A stretch of DNA of 64,000 bases from a virus. The translations under genes and the position numbers were made by a program. Positions 23,512-33,153 of the stretch are shown here, piece after piece (position 1 is the stretch's first letter; each line of letters begins with the position of its first letter). The stretch spans positions 124,001 to 188,000 of the IMG/VR virus record IMGVR_UViG_3300043773_002546. The stretch is one strand, 5' to 3'. The notes below the pieces were generated by a model, which was not told the origin of the DNA, searched no databases, and worked only from the letters and a program-made list of their open reading frames with translations.

Positions 23512-25408
23512 AACCACGCTTGGTCAAGTACTTTTAAACGAAACGCTTCCGGAAGATCTCCGGGACTACAATCGCGTTTTGACTAAAAAAGACATGGCCA
23601 AGCTGGCTACGGACCTAGCCGAGAAGCACCCGGACAAGTACCGCCAGGTCATGAAGCGGCTGCACGACATCGGCCATGAAGCGGCTTACACCACCAATGG
23701 CCTTTCCTTCGGTCTCAAAGATATCAAACCGACGTTAGCAGCCCGCACCGCCCAGTTGCGCGTACACAAAGCGCTGCAGGGAATTCTCGCCGATAAAGGC
23801 ATCGACGAAAAAGCCCGCACTTTGAAGATCCTTAAGCTGGCCTCCGAGGCGCAAAAGTCTCTCGTCGAGGACGTCTACAAAGAGGCCGAGAGCGCCGACA
23901 ACCCGCTGGCGCATCAGGTTCGCGGCGTTTCGCGCGGCAACAAGTACAGTTTGAATTCTCTGATCGGCGCCGACATGCAGTACGTCGACCATAAGAACGA
24001 CCCGATTCCGATTCCTGTAATGCGTGGCTACGGCCAAGGCCTGCGCCCTGTGGAGTACTTCGCCGGGGCCTTCGGCACCCGCAAGGGCGTCATGGACCTG
24101 AAGACAGCAACTGCCGATGCCGGTTTCTTCGGCAAGCAGCTGGCGCAGATGACGCACAGACTTTTAGTGACCGACGACGACGACAAGGACGAAGAGCGCA
24201 ACGCCACCGCCCACGACCGCGGCTTTCCAAGCGACGTGGACGACCCAGATAACGAGGGCGCGTTCTTGGCGCGGCCCGTCGGCCCATACAAGCGCAACAC
24301 TCTTTTGACGCCGAAGATTCTCCGCGAGCTCAAGGAACAGGGCGTCAAAGACATCCTGGTACGCAGCCCAACCGTGGGCGGCCCAGAGGACGGCGGCGTG
24401 TACGCTAGGGACGTTGGCTACAGGGAAAAGGGCAAGCTCCCGCCCGTAGGCGACTACGTGGGCATCGCCGCGGCTCAGGCACTTTCGGAACCGGTGACGC
24501 AGGCGCAGATTAGCTCCAAACATTCCGGCGGCGTGGGCGGCGCAGGTTCAATCTCTGGCTTCAAGGCTATTAACGCTTTGGCGCAGGTCCCCAAAAAATA
24601 CCCCGGCGGCGCTGCGCACGCCCAGATTGACGGCACGGTTCAAGAGGTGCGCCCCGCGCCCCAGGGCGGCTTTTACGTGCAGATCGACGGGCAGGAGCAC
24701 TATGTCCCCACAGACCGCGAGGTCTCGGTCAAAAAGGGCCAGACCCTCGAGGCAGGAGACACGATTTCCAGCGGCATGCCCAACCCCGGCGAAATCGTCC
24801 GCCACAAGGGCATCGGCGAAGGGCGCAGGTATTTCGTTCAGGCCATGCGTCAAGTGCTGCAAAACTCTGGCGTGTCGCCACATCGCCGTAACATCGAACT
24901 TCTCTCGCGCGGATTGGTAAATCATGTTCGCATGACCGACGAGCACGGCGACTATGCGCCGGACGACATCGTGCCCTACTCGATGATCGAACGGAGTTGG
25001 ACGCCGCGGTCGGGCAGCGTGACCGGCGCGCCGAAAAGCCTTTCTGGGCATTATCTAGAGCGCCCCGTACTGCACTACTCAGTTGGTACAAAAATCGGTA
25101 AGGGCGTGCTTGCGAACCTGGAAAAATACGGCATCAACAATGTCGAGGCCCACAAAGAGCCGCCGCCGTTTCAGCCGGAAATGGTTCGCGGCATGGCAAA
25201 TATCTCTAACGACCCCGACTGGATGACCCGCATGCTCGGCTCGTACCAGCAGAAGGGCCTGTTAAACAGCGTACACCGCGGCCTATCCAGCGATACATCC
25301 GGATCGAGTTTCGTTCCCGCGCTGGCCCGCGGCGAAACATTCGGTGTTTCCGGCGCCACGAGCGGATGGCAGCCGCAGAACGATTTAGGTAGGATGAAAG
25401 GGCCCTAA
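23504..25408 (+). CDS. RNA polymerase beta-prime C-terminal half
   Basis: The product has 634 residues. It begins with TTLGQVLLNETLP, matching the point in RpoC just after the DFDGD domain. Further landmarks are MKRLHDIGHEAAYTTNGLSF, a bridge-helix region PVEYFAGAFGTRKGVMD (about 186-202), FFGKQLAQMTHRLLVTDDD, and the trigger-loop start YVGIAAAQALSEPVTQAQIS (about 317-336) ending in KHSGG. The four-Cys zinc site that precedes the trigger loop in cellular enzymes is replaced by RSPTVGGPEDGGVYARDVGY and has no Cys. The C-terminus is shorter than in RpoC. It completes the subunit begun in 18154-22527. Confidence 0.92.
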   Translation: MLKTTLGQVLLNETLPEDLRDYNRVLTKKDMAKLATDLAEKHPDKYRQVMKRLHDIGHEAAYTTNGLSFGLKDIKPTLAARTAQLRVHKALQGILADKGIDEKARTLKILKLASEAQKSLVEDVYKEAESADNPLAHQVRGVSRGNKYSLNSLIGADMQYVDHKNDPIPIPVMRGYGQGLRPVEYFAGAFGTRKGVMDLKTATADAGFFGKQLAQMTHRLLVTDDDDKDEERNATAHDRGFPSDVDDPDNEGAFLARPVGPYKRNTLLTPKILRELKEQGVKDILVRSPTVGGPEDGGVYARDVGYREKGKLPPVGDYVGIAAAQALSEPVTQAQISSKHSGGVGGAGSISGFKAINALAQVPKKYPGGAAHAQIDGTVQEVRPAPQGGFYVQIDGQEHYVPTDREVSVKKGQTLEAGDTISSGMPNPGEIVRHKGIGEGRRYFVQAMRQVLQNSGVSPHRRNIELLSRGLVNHVRMTDEHGDYAPDDIVPYSMIERSWTPRSGSVTGAPKSLSGHYLERPVLHYSVGTKIGKGVLANLEKYGINNVEAHKEPPPFQPEMVRGMANISNDPDWMTRMLGSYQQKGLLNSVHRGLSSDTSGSSFVPALARGETFGVSGATSGWQPQNDLGRMKGP

Positions 25409-25462
25409 GACGCTAAATTAGTGTCCAGATCTGGTTAATTTGCTCGCCGCACGGAGGTGGCT

Positions 25463-27844
25463 GTGTACAACCGCAAGAATTCTCAGCCTGAGTGGAAGCA
25501 CTGGCTCAAGGTTGCTCGTTCCCACGACCGCAGCCGTACCAAGCAAGCCGATATTGGCGGCAGCGGTGACAGCGCCTCGTTTGAGCAGGCGTTTTCAAAC
25601 CTGGCGCACGCTTACCTCCGCGACAGCGCCCCCAAGCTGCTGGACCATGAAATCGGTTTCCAGCTTTTGGACCGCAATAACGAGAACACTAAGGCAGTGG
25701 GCGTTTTTGCGTTTAAGGTCGGTTCCCAGTGGCTGTATGCCCCGGTGTTCTTCCTTAACGGTGAGCTCAAGGGCCACGAACTCCTGTACATCAAGAACCA
25801 GGACATGTTCGTGCCGTTGAAGGAAAACTGGGTTAACTACCTGATTAACCGCAAACCCAACATCCTGGGCAGCGGCGTTGATCGAAATCTGGGCGCGCGC
25901 GGTCAGCGACAGCCTGACTTTACGCAGCTTTCGCGCAGCCCGGCCAAGTTTGGTTCGGCGCAGCCGACTCTCAAGGAAATGATGACGGCCGCGATGGGCG
26001 CGTTTGCCAAGACGGCCACAATGAACACCGCCGCCGCGTTTGCTGACATGGGCAAGTCGCTTGACCTGGGTAAGTTCCTTAAGGAAGCCCGGCTTGAGAC
26101 AATTAACATGCTGGTGAACACGTTCAAGCACGCTCCGGCCCTGGCCAAGGCGTTTGACGAGTTCCACGGACTGGACACGGTTAAGGAAGCTATCGCGCTG
26201 GCTAAGGCCCGCGCGGCGCAGCCGAAGATCGCTAGCGTGCTGGAAAGCGCGCCAAACAAGTCCGAGGCGACCAAGAGCCTGAAGGTGATCACGCTGGACG
26301 TGACCCTGCAGACCAAGCTGCCGCCCGAGACCACCGAAGAAGATCAGGAAAAGCTGCTGCGCGACGGCGTGCTGATCCTCGACCAGCGCGACCGCGACAA
26401 CGTGTCTATTCCCTACAACATCCAGGTCGAGAAGAAGCTTTTCAACCCGACCTGCTCCGGCCTGTACGACATTATTGTCAAGCCCAACAGCGTGGAGCGC
26501 GTCTACATCGCCGTGTTTCCGGTGGGCCCGGCCAAGCGCAGCGATTTCGTCACGGTGGTGCGCACCGAAGGCAAGCCGACGTGGGTCAACACCCGCGCCG
26601 ACCGCGTCTTCTGCCTGGCGCACGTCGACGGAAAGGATTACGACGCGTGGTTTAACGGCCTGCCCGACGCCGACAGCGCCAGCAAGTCTGGCCGCTACAT
26701 GGCGGTCGGCAAGAACGGCGACGCCACGGTTCCCTTCCGCGTCATCCGCGAATTGGGCAGTACGGAGTTCAGCGGCACGAGCTATGAAGTCCACATGGAG
26801 GACCATTCGAAGTTTCCTCCCAAGGGCCACATCTCGCCCTGCTGCTACAGCGACCCGCTGAATTACGACAAATACCGCGACGGCGAGCGAATTCATCTCA
26901 AGGGTAAGAAGGGCAGCCAGCTCCGTGCGAGCATGGGCGACATCTTCGTTCCCGAGAGTTTCAAGCTGCTTAAATGCGCCCCGGGCGAAGACGACGTACC
27001 GGCCAGCGAGCTGGGCAACGGCCCGGCCTGCGGCTGTGGCGAGAGCGAAGACCCGCCGCTGCTCCCCGGCACTCTGGCCGACGCGCAGCTTGAGATCATG
27101 GGCAAGACGGCAGCGTTGGAGGTATACCACAACGGCACCGAGGTGGTAATCAACAAGGCAGCGGCTATGACGCCAATCAAGGCGCTGGTCACGCTTGTCG
27201 AGCATCACGGCCTGCGTGAAGACGCCGCCCGCGAGATCCTCAAAACAGCGGCTGCCAAGCGGAAGTACAGCGGTCGGATTAAGTACGCCAATCCGTACGG
27301 CTCGCCGATGATGATTAATGACGCGCCCGGCGCCCCGACTGATCCGGGCCCGGTAATGGGCGGCGAGACGATTATGGGCTCCAGCGTCCCGACGCAGCTG
27401 GGCATCGACATGGCTATGCCGGTTTCCGGCATGAGCGCGTCTCAAACGGACCGGCAGATCTACAACCCCAACACGCAGCTGGACAACAAGGCTATCCAGC
27501 AGGTGATGGAGGCCTCGCAAACGGGCCAGAAGGAAGTCTTCGACACGGCGATGATTGGCAGCATGCTGCGCGCTGTTCGCGACGACTCGATGGTCGACCG
27601 TTATATGGGCGAGCTCACCAAGGGCCTCGACAAGCTCGGCCGAATTTTGTTTATGTTCTACTGGCACGGCGATCGCTTCGCCGACCGTTACGGCAAAGCC
27701 GACATGCCGGAGCTAGAGGATTCGCTGCGCAACGCCTTCGAGATGTTGGGCGACGTCATCCTCTTCCTTAAGCAGAAGACCATCGAGCCGTATCCGGAAG
27801 AAGCCGGTGCCGACATTGATCTCAGCAACGTCGCAAACGCATAG
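25463..27844 (+). CDS. Large conserved virion protein, unknown role
   Basis: The product has about 793 residues. GTG 25463 lies 5 bases after GGAGG; GTG 25457 is in frame but overlaps that site. Residues 40-130 form a folded domain (VGSQWLYAPVFFLNGELKGH). A central part (about 280-500) is beta-rich and includes DFVTVVRTEGKPTWVNTRAD. A CGCGESED cluster lies near 530. The C-terminal 150 residues are helical and acidic. Its place before the capsid genes would suit a portal or an internal protein, but I see no portal motif. I do not recognise the family. Confidence 0.7.
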   Translation: MYNRKNSQPEWKHWLKVARSHDRSRTKQADIGGSGDSASFEQAFSNLAHAYLRDSAPKLLDHEIGFQLLDRNNENTKAVGVFAFKVGSQWLYAPVFFLNGELKGHELLYIKNQDMFVPLKENWVNYLINRKPNILGSGVDRNLGARGQRQPDFTQLSRSPAKFGSAQPTLKEMMTAAMGAFAKTATMNTAAAFADMGKSLDLGKFLKEARLETINMLVNTFKHAPALAKAFDEFHGLDTVKEAIALAKARAAQPKIASVLESAPNKSEATKSLKVITLDVTLQTKLPPETTEEDQEKLLRDGVLILDQRDRDNVSIPYNIQVEKKLFNPTCSGLYDIIVKPNSVERVYIAVFPVGPAKRSDFVTVVRTEGKPTWVNTRADRVFCLAHVDGKDYDAWFNGLPDADSASKSGRYMAVGKNGDATVPFRVIRELGSTEFSGTSYEVHMEDHSKFPPKGHISPCCYSDPLNYDKYRDGERIHLKGKKGSQLRASMGDIFVPESFKLLKCAPGEDDVPASELGNGPACGCGESEDPPLLPGTLADAQLEIMGKTAALEVYHNGTEVVINKAAAMTPIKALVTLVEHHGLREDAAREILKTAAAKRKYSGRIKYANPYGSPMMINDAPGAPTDPGPVMGGETIMGSSVPTQLGIDMAMPVSGMSASQTDRQIYNPNTQLDNKAIQQVMEASQTGQKEVFDTAMIGSMLRAVRDDSMVDRYMGELTKGLDKLGRILFMFYWHGDRFADRYGKADMPELEDSLRNAFEMLGDVILFLKQKTIEPYPEEAGADIDLSNVANA

Positions 27845-27851
27845 GTGAAAC

Positions 27852-28271
27852 ATGGCTAGTACGATTTGGTCCGGTACGAAAACGTTTTCGGCGACCGGCG
27901 GCGAAGAGAGCGTCGTCTCTGTGCCGATGCCGCATCGCGGCATTCTGCGCGGTTATTCGCTTGTCCAGCTGACTGGCGGAGACGACGGCTTTACGGCCGA
28001 TCTGTACACGAGCAATCAGGAGACGGCGCCAAACTCCACGCTGCCTACGGAAGCGTTTCACTTGCTCAGTCTGTCGGACGTCGCCGACACGATTGTCGAC
28101 CCGGACGTCGTGGCAATCGCTGAAAATAACAACGTGAACGTGGCTTACCTTAACCGCGACGGCACGCCCAGCAATCCTCAGCGTTTTCTTTACCTTTGGA
28201 TTACTGCCGACGGCACCGGCGCAAAGAACTTCGCGCTCACTGTAACCGTTGAAACCCCGATGCTTCGGTAA
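27852..28271 (+). CDS. Small beta-rich virion protein
   Basis: The product has 139 residues. The sequence is almost wholly short beta strands and turns (GEESVVSVPMPHRGILRGYS), as in decoration or fibre-associated proteins. No domain is recognised. It lies between the 793-residue virion protein and fibre-like genes. Confidence 0.6.
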   Translation: MASTIWSGTKTFSATGGEESVVSVPMPHRGILRGYSLVQLTGGDDGFTADLYTSNQETAPNSTLPTEAFHLLSLSDVADTIVDPDVVAIAENNNVNVAYLNRDGTPSNPQRFLYLWITADGTGAKNFALTVTVETPMLR

Positions 28272-28295
28272 GTCGCCACATACTGGGGAAACAGC

Positions 28296-29219
28296 ATGAG
28301 TGTTTCTAGCAATCTGCAGACACAGCCGTCGTGGCTCGATACGTTTCCCGATGAGGACGTAGCGTTTGGCTTTGACTCTACCGGCATGTGGTTTTCCGGC
28401 AACGCCAGCAGCGCGCCGTACCCCATTCGCACGAACTACGACATTGATGGCGAGACGACTGTCGTAGTCGTTTACACGTTTGTGTACACAGACGTAGATG
28501 AAGACTGCCCTGACCACGGCATTTGTTTTTTCAAAGCCGACGTTGAGCCGTACTGGAGTTGGGGCGACGACACTTCACGTATTGCCGTTCAGTACGACTG
28601 CGGCGACCCAGAAATTGAAGGACAAAACGAAAACAACGTTGGTTCAGAATATAATCTGACGGTTGGCGATACGTACACAGCGCGAGTGACCTATAACCCC
28701 GTCGCGGAAACCATTACGCACGAATTGTTCGATGGTAATACCGTAGACGCCACTCTTGTCGACACGATTACGCTTACAAACGAGGTTCTTCCGGCTGGCG
28801 CCTACCGCATTGGCTTTCACGCCGACCTCGATACCGAGACGAGCGAGAAGGCTTATTTCACGTACCTCGAAATCAGCGAAGGTCCGGCTGAGGCTATTAC
28901 CCGGGTATTCCGGGTTATGCACTTCCCGCGCCGCCGCCGCCCGGCGGAAAATGACACCGACGGCGCGCCGACAATTGTACCGCCAGGCGAGCTGTTGTAC
29001 GGCAGTAACGAGAACAAACTTTACTTTGGTAACGACGATGGCTCGGTCACCGCGATCACGAGCGGCGACGAGGGCGGCGGCGCAAACAACTACGTAGAGA
29101 GTGATGTAACCGGCATCACTGGCGCGGTTGCCATCACAAATATCGTCAGCATGACGCAGGCCGCTTACGACGCGTTGGCGACCAAAGACGCCTCGACGCT
29201 GTACATCATTAACGGGTAA
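28296..29219 (+). CDS. Fibre or decoration protein with lectin-like fold
   Basis: The product has 307 residues. Residues about 30-200 are beta-rich with TVVVVYTFVYTDVDEDCPDHG and GDTYTARVTYNPVAETITHE, consistent with a concanavalin-like sandwich. The C-terminal end (MTQAAYDALATKDASTLYII) is a motif that I know from phage head-fibre and tail-fibre proteins, where it precedes the stop. Exact location on the virion is unknown. Confidence 0.6.
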   Translation: MSVSSNLQTQPSWLDTFPDEDVAFGFDSTGMWFSGNASSAPYPIRTNYDIDGETTVVVVYTFVYTDVDEDCPDHGICFFKADVEPYWSWGDDTSRIAVQYDCGDPEIEGQNENNVGSEYNLTVGDTYTARVTYNPVAETITHELFDGNTVDATLVDTITLTNEVLPAGAYRIGFHADLDTETSEKAYFTYLEISEGPAEAITRVFRVMHFPRRRRPAENDTDGAPTIVPPGELLYGSNENKLYFGNDDGSVTAITSGDEGGGANNYVESDVTGITGAVAITNIVSMTQAAYDALATKDASTLYIING

Positions 29220-29224
29220 GTGTT

Positions 29225-29893
29225 ATGCCCGTCACAGTAAACAGCGACATATTTTTGAGCGCAGCCAACATAACGGCGCTCAAAGTCGGCTACGGCAACG
29301 TCTCCAAAGCGTTTCTGGGCGAGACGTTGGTATTTGAAACAGACTTCGGTAGTTCTGGTTTTCAGTGGATGACAATGACTTCTATTACGGAAGCCACGGC
29401 GGCCGGAATCGGGCAAAACAATATCACAGTCGCGATTACCCAGAGCGGCGGCGGCATGTTTTTGCATAACGGCGCGGTTGCAGCCACACTGTTCCCGCCA
29501 GAATACGGCGTGCCGACCAGCGGTAATCAAATCGCAAATACACAGGCTGGAGTATTTACTGCTGTATTTAGCAGTCCTGTTACAGATGCCTTGGTTGCCT
29601 TTGCGAGTGTTGGTCAGGCTGGTGGCGCCGTTCCAGTGCTAGTGCTTGACGAAAATGGCAATCCGAAACCGTTCACGGTAATTTGGGATTCAACATCCAC
29701 TGTGCCTAACACGCAAACAACATATCAAAATCCGGTCGGCGCTGGACCGGAATTCCAGTACACGCAGTTCACTGGCGAAGAAGGCTTTAACATCATTCGC
29801 ATCGACGGCACAATGAGTAGCGTGACGTTTAACTACGGCGCTGACGAATATTACTGCACAGTTTGTTTCGGGTTTGTGGATCAAAATGCTTAA
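29225..29893 (+). CDS. Fibre-type structural protein
   Basis: The product has 222 residues. The N-terminal NITALKVGYGNVSKAFLGETLVF matches a short repeat common in phage minor structural proteins (variants of 'I K V G ... V ... Y L G'). The remainder is beta-rich and Thr/Ser/Gly-rich. Two nearby Cys (YYCTVCFGF) lie at the C-terminus. The stop overlaps the next start by 8 bases. Confidence 0.55.
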   Translation: MPVTVNSDIFLSAANITALKVGYGNVSKAFLGETLVFETDFGSSGFQWMTMTSITEATAAGIGQNNITVAITQSGGGMFLHNGAVAATLFPPEYGVPTSGNQIANTQAGVFTAVFSSPVTDALVAFASVGQAGGAVPVLVLDENGNPKPFTVIWDSTSTVPNTQTTYQNPVGAGPEFQYTQFTGEEGFNIIRIDGTMSSVTFNYGADEYYCTVCFGFVDQNA

Positions 29894-30815
29894 CGCTATT
29901 CGGGACAACCCCCGCCGGGCTCCGCACTGGCGGTGGCTCCGTGCCGTGCAAATTGACAGCGGCGGGCCAAGGCCGAGCCGCGCAATCGACGGTGAAGCGG
30001 GTTTTGAGTGGATCCGACGGTCCTCGCGGCTCAAGCGGCGCTACGATCAGGCCGCCAATAATCCCGACGCTTTGTACCGGCTCATCCAATACGACCGGGA
30101 GCTGTTCTGGGCCCATAACATGTGGCTAGACGACAAGGCGCCTATGCGCTACGCCGTTGAAGCCCGCATCCTAGCAGGCGAGAGCGACGAACAAATAGCC
30201 GGGCGTATCGGCACCGACGCGGGGGTCATCCGGGCCTACGCCGAAGTATTTTTTGAAGTTCGCGCACTGATGGACAACTGGGACTACATCGTCAACGTGA
30301 TTATGGCCGACGCGGTCAGCCGCGGCGTAGCCGAGCGGCAGTACGATCTGCTGTGGAAGATGTTCGCTTTCTATGGCGGCAGCCACGTTCTGGACGCCGT
30401 GATTAGCCGTTTCACGATTCTTCCCAAGCCGGAACGCGCCGACGGCGTGGCTGGATTTTTTCAAGATTTCGCCGTTAATACGATGAAACACAAGGCGGCC
30501 GTCGCGGCGTTGACGGTGCCGGTGAACACCCACACCCAGCTGCCGATCATCGAATCGTTCGTCAAATACACAGAAATCGAAAAAACTAGCGAAAATGCCG
30601 TACAGGCACACGCTACAATTATTGACAATATCGGCGCGATGATGTCGGCGTTGCCCTTCAAAATCGGGACAAAACTGGATTCAGCAGCCGATAAAATGTT
30701 ACCCTTTGATAACGGCGCGGCAGAATTGCGCAACGATGAGATGATGATTGTGGCCGCAGGCGGTAAGCTTGCGCAGCACACCGTTATCGAAGACCTGCGG
30801 TTCCCGGAGAAGTAG
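29886..30815 (+). CDS. Hypothetical protein with HTH-like segment
   Basis: The product has 309 residues from ATG 29886. Basic N-terminal 60 residues (RRAPHWRWLRAVQ) are followed by ARILAGESDEQIAGRIGTDAG (about 98-118), which has the spacing of a helix-turn-helix. The rest is helical with an acidic C-terminus. A DNA-binding packaging protein (small-terminase-like) or a transcription factor are possible. Neither is supported by a specific motif. Confidence 0.55.
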   Translation: MLNAIRDNPRRAPHWRWLRAVQIDSGGPRPSRAIDGEAGFEWIRRSSRLKRRYDQAANNPDALYRLIQYDRELFWAHNMWLDDKAPMRYAVEARILAGESDEQIAGRIGTDAGVIRAYAEVFFEVRALMDNWDYIVNVIMADAVSRGVAERQYDLLWKMFAFYGGSHVLDAVISRFTILPKPERADGVAGFFQDFAVNTMKHKAAVAALTVPVNTHTQLPIIESFVKYTEIEKTSENAVQAHATIIDNIGAMMSALPFKIGTKLDSAADKMLPFDNGAAELRNDEMMIVAAGGKLAQHTVIEDLRFPEK

Positions 30816-30817
30816 CC

Positions 30818-32185
30818 ATGCAGCCACTGAGCAAAGAAGCCGAACAAAAGCTGATCGGCGCCATCGAGCGCGCCGCGGGATACGTAAACGACGGCATGGC
30901 GCCCAACGACGCAATCGTTAAAAGCGCCAGCGAGTCGCATATCCCCGCCGGACACCTAAACCTTATGGTGCACGCCTACAACACAGGCCGGACTACGAAA
31001 CAGCGCGAGCAGGGCGAGGGGACGTTGGAAAAAGCCGCTGACTTTCAGCTGGCCGACGCTAACACAGTCCACGCCCGGTTGTTTCCCAAGGACGTGAAGA
31101 CCGCTGCCCAGATCGAGCGGGCTCATGTCGTTTCCACCGACTATGCCGTCTCTCCGACGGGCATGCTGCAGCGTCGCAAGGCCGCTATGGCCAAGGAAGC
31201 TGCTGCGGCTGTTGCATTGCCGGAGAAGACGTGGGCCCCTCCGCCGCGCGACGAGCAGGCTGCAGCCCGGAAGGCTGCCAGTGCCAAACGCGCGGCAGAG
31301 TTGGCCGCCGAAGAGGTCCGCCGCCAGTCGACCGTGGCGCACGCCAAGGCCGCCGCCGCGATGGAGGAGCTGCACGAGTACTTCCGCCACCCCGGCAACG
31401 TGAGCTTTCAGGACGCCGTGCGCGAGACCGAGCTGCGACTTGGCGCTGATGGCGTTAACGTGCTGAAGAAGCTCGCCGCGGTGTACCCCCTTCTGGAAAA
31501 GCAATCTGCGACGAAAGCGCTTTTCATGGGCGACTGCGCTCCGGTTACGCTGGTGACCAGAGTATTGGCCGCGATTGAAACTTACAACGACGCCCGGCAA
31601 AAAGTGGCTAGCGCGGCTGTTAAACAGTCCGCATTTGGAAAGAAAGAAGCGCCAGAAATTCTTACCGGCTCGATTCTTTACAACCCGGCCGACGAACCCC
31701 TCACCCTGAAAGGCGCCGCGGACGATAACAAGTCGGGCGGTGGGGCGGGTAGCGGTTTTTTCGGCGGACTGACAGCGACTCCCAAACTCATTGGCCAGAC
31801 GCTGTCAGGTGTGATGCCCTTCGCAAAACCGAAAGAACCGGGTGACTTTAAGGCCGACGCGTTCAAGAAGCTGACGGATCCGGCGCACGAAAACGAGTTG
31901 CGAAACATTCGTTCCCAGGGCGCGCTGCACGACCTGATTGTTAACGACCCGATTATCTCCGGTCACGATCCGCAGGAAGTTGCGATGGCTTTTAACGAGC
32001 TGGCCGACTTGTCGCCAAACTTTGTCGATTCGCCTGCCATGATGCAGGCCCTGCTGCGCAAGCGTCTCGAGGCTGGGCAGTTGGCGGACTTCGACATCAA
32101 GCAGCTCGCAGACATCGAGAAGGCCAGGGCAGACGCTGACAAAGCGCGCACTGAAACGCTTGTGGCGCAAAAAGAACTCATCTGA
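30818..32185 (+). CDS. Ala/Lys-rich internal virion-type protein
   Basis: The product has 455 residues. A long Ala/Lys/Arg/Glu helical region (about 120-190, AAARKAASAKRAAELAAEE) suggests coiled coil. SAVKQSAFGKK and LLEKQSATKAL contain a short motif shared with other proteins here. A Gly-rich patch (GGGAGSGFFGG) lies near 312. It may be an internal or scaffold-like protein cleaved at maturation. No family is recognised. Confidence 0.6.
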   Translation: MQPLSKEAEQKLIGAIERAAGYVNDGMAPNDAIVKSASESHIPAGHLNLMVHAYNTGRTTKQREQGEGTLEKAADFQLADANTVHARLFPKDVKTAAQIERAHVVSTDYAVSPTGMLQRRKAAMAKEAAAAVALPEKTWAPPPRDEQAAARKAASAKRAAELAAEEVRRQSTVAHAKAAAAMEELHEYFRHPGNVSFQDAVRETELRLGADGVNVLKKLAAVYPLLEKQSATKALFMGDCAPVTLVTRVLAAIETYNDARQKVASAAVKQSAFGKKEAPEILTGSILYNPADEPLTLKGAADDNKSGGGAGSGFFGGLTATPKLIGQTLSGVMPFAKPKEPGDFKADAFKKLTDPAHENELRNIRSQGALHDLIVNDPIISGHDPQEVAMAFNELADLSPNFVDSPAMMQALLRKRLEAGQLADFDIKQLADIEKARADADKARTETLVAQKELI

Positions 32186-32202
32186 CATCGAAGGACGAAG
32201 GC

Positions 32203-33153
32203 ATGGACGCCGAACGTTACGCCGATATCTTTGCGCGCGCTGCCACAACCGGCAACCGCGCCGAGCTGGTCAAGGTCGCCAGCGCGTTCACCAAAACCGC
32301 CTTGGGGATGGAAGATCTCAAAGGCGCATTGGGTAACCCAGCAGTTCAGAACGCCCTGATTGGCGCAGGCGTCGGCGGCTTGTTCGGCGCCGCGACCGGC
32401 AAGAAGAAGCTGCGTAGTGCTTTGGGCTACGGTCTCTTGGGCGGCCTGGGCGGTTTGGGCGTCAGCGCCCTGACCGGCAAAGGGAAACCCGAAGTTCCAG
32501 CAGGGCTGTCGTCCGCGGAACGCGGCGCGATCGCTACCGGCACAGGCAACCCCGTCGCCGCTACCGCTACCGGCGCTGGCATCGGCGGCGCGGCTGGATA
32601 TGCCGCGGGTGGCGCCGTAGGCGATCAGATGGCCAAGCGTGAGAACCAGCTCAGCCGCTTTATGGACGCCGGAGGCAAAGACAAGCACCGCTTTGCCAAA
32701 CCGCTGCAGCGCCTCGAAAAGTTTGGCCCAGGCGGCGAGTCGGCGGTCGCCGATTTTAAGCTCGACTCGCGTACGGCACCGTTTCAAAACAATCGTTTCC
32801 GTCTAGCGGGCCTAGACACCGGCAACGTCGGAGATGAAGCAGGCCGCGCAATCGACACAGTCTCGGACGTAATGAAAAAAGACCGGCTGTCTTACCTCCC
32901 TTGGCGCCGCACCAAACAGCTCGACGCCCTGACCAAGGTCATTCAGGCTGAGGGAAACGCCGCCACGCGCATCAATCCAAAAGCGCTGGCCAGCGCCTTG
33001 GACGAGCTGCCCGCAAAGGCCACGAGTCGGATGCCGCGATACGGCCGCGGAGCCGGTGCGCTGCTGGGCATTCTGCTTGGCGGCATAGGCGGCGCCCGGG
33101 CTAATCGATCGGCTGTACTTAATGCGCAGCAGCAGGCTGCAGGAGCCCAATAA
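32203..33153 (+). CDS. Glycine-zipper membrane protein, probably virion-internal
   Basis: The product has 316 residues. Several Gly/Ala-rich hydrophobic segments (about 47-65, 70-88, 123-147 and 284-300) are separated by charged regions. Glycine-zipper segments are typical of phage proteins that insert into host membrane during DNA entry, but this is inferred. The stop overlaps the next ATG (TAATG). Confidence 0.55.
   Translation: MDAERYADIFARAATTGNRAELVKVASAFTKTALGMEDLKGALGNPAVQNALIGAGVGGLFGAATGKKKLRSALGYGLLGGLGGLGVSALTGKGKPEVPAGLSSAERGAIATGTGNPVAATATGAGIGGAAGYAAGGAVGDQMAKRENQLSRFMDAGGKDKHRFAKPLQRLEKFGPGGESAVADFKLDSRTAPFQNNRFRLAGLDTGNVGDEAGRAIDTVSDVMKKDRLSYLPWRRTKQLDALTKVIQAEGNAATRINPKALASALDELPAKATSRMPRYGRGAGALLGILLGGIGGARANRSAVLNAQQQAAGAQ

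Noticed and set aside
25595-27667. A 690-codon open frame on the - strand
   Set aside because: It lies antisense to the virion protein gene 25463-27844. GC-ending codons on the + strand suppress stops in this frame. The translation is His/Arg/Val-rich without domains, and all neighbours are on the + strand.
25463-27844. Portal protein
   Set aside because: Location before the capsid genes fits, but no portal-like helical core or motif is visible, and the Cys cluster and beta-rich centre argue against it.
29886-30815. Small terminase subunit
   Set aside because: Only an HTH-like segment supports it; length and the rest of the sequence are unlike known small terminases.
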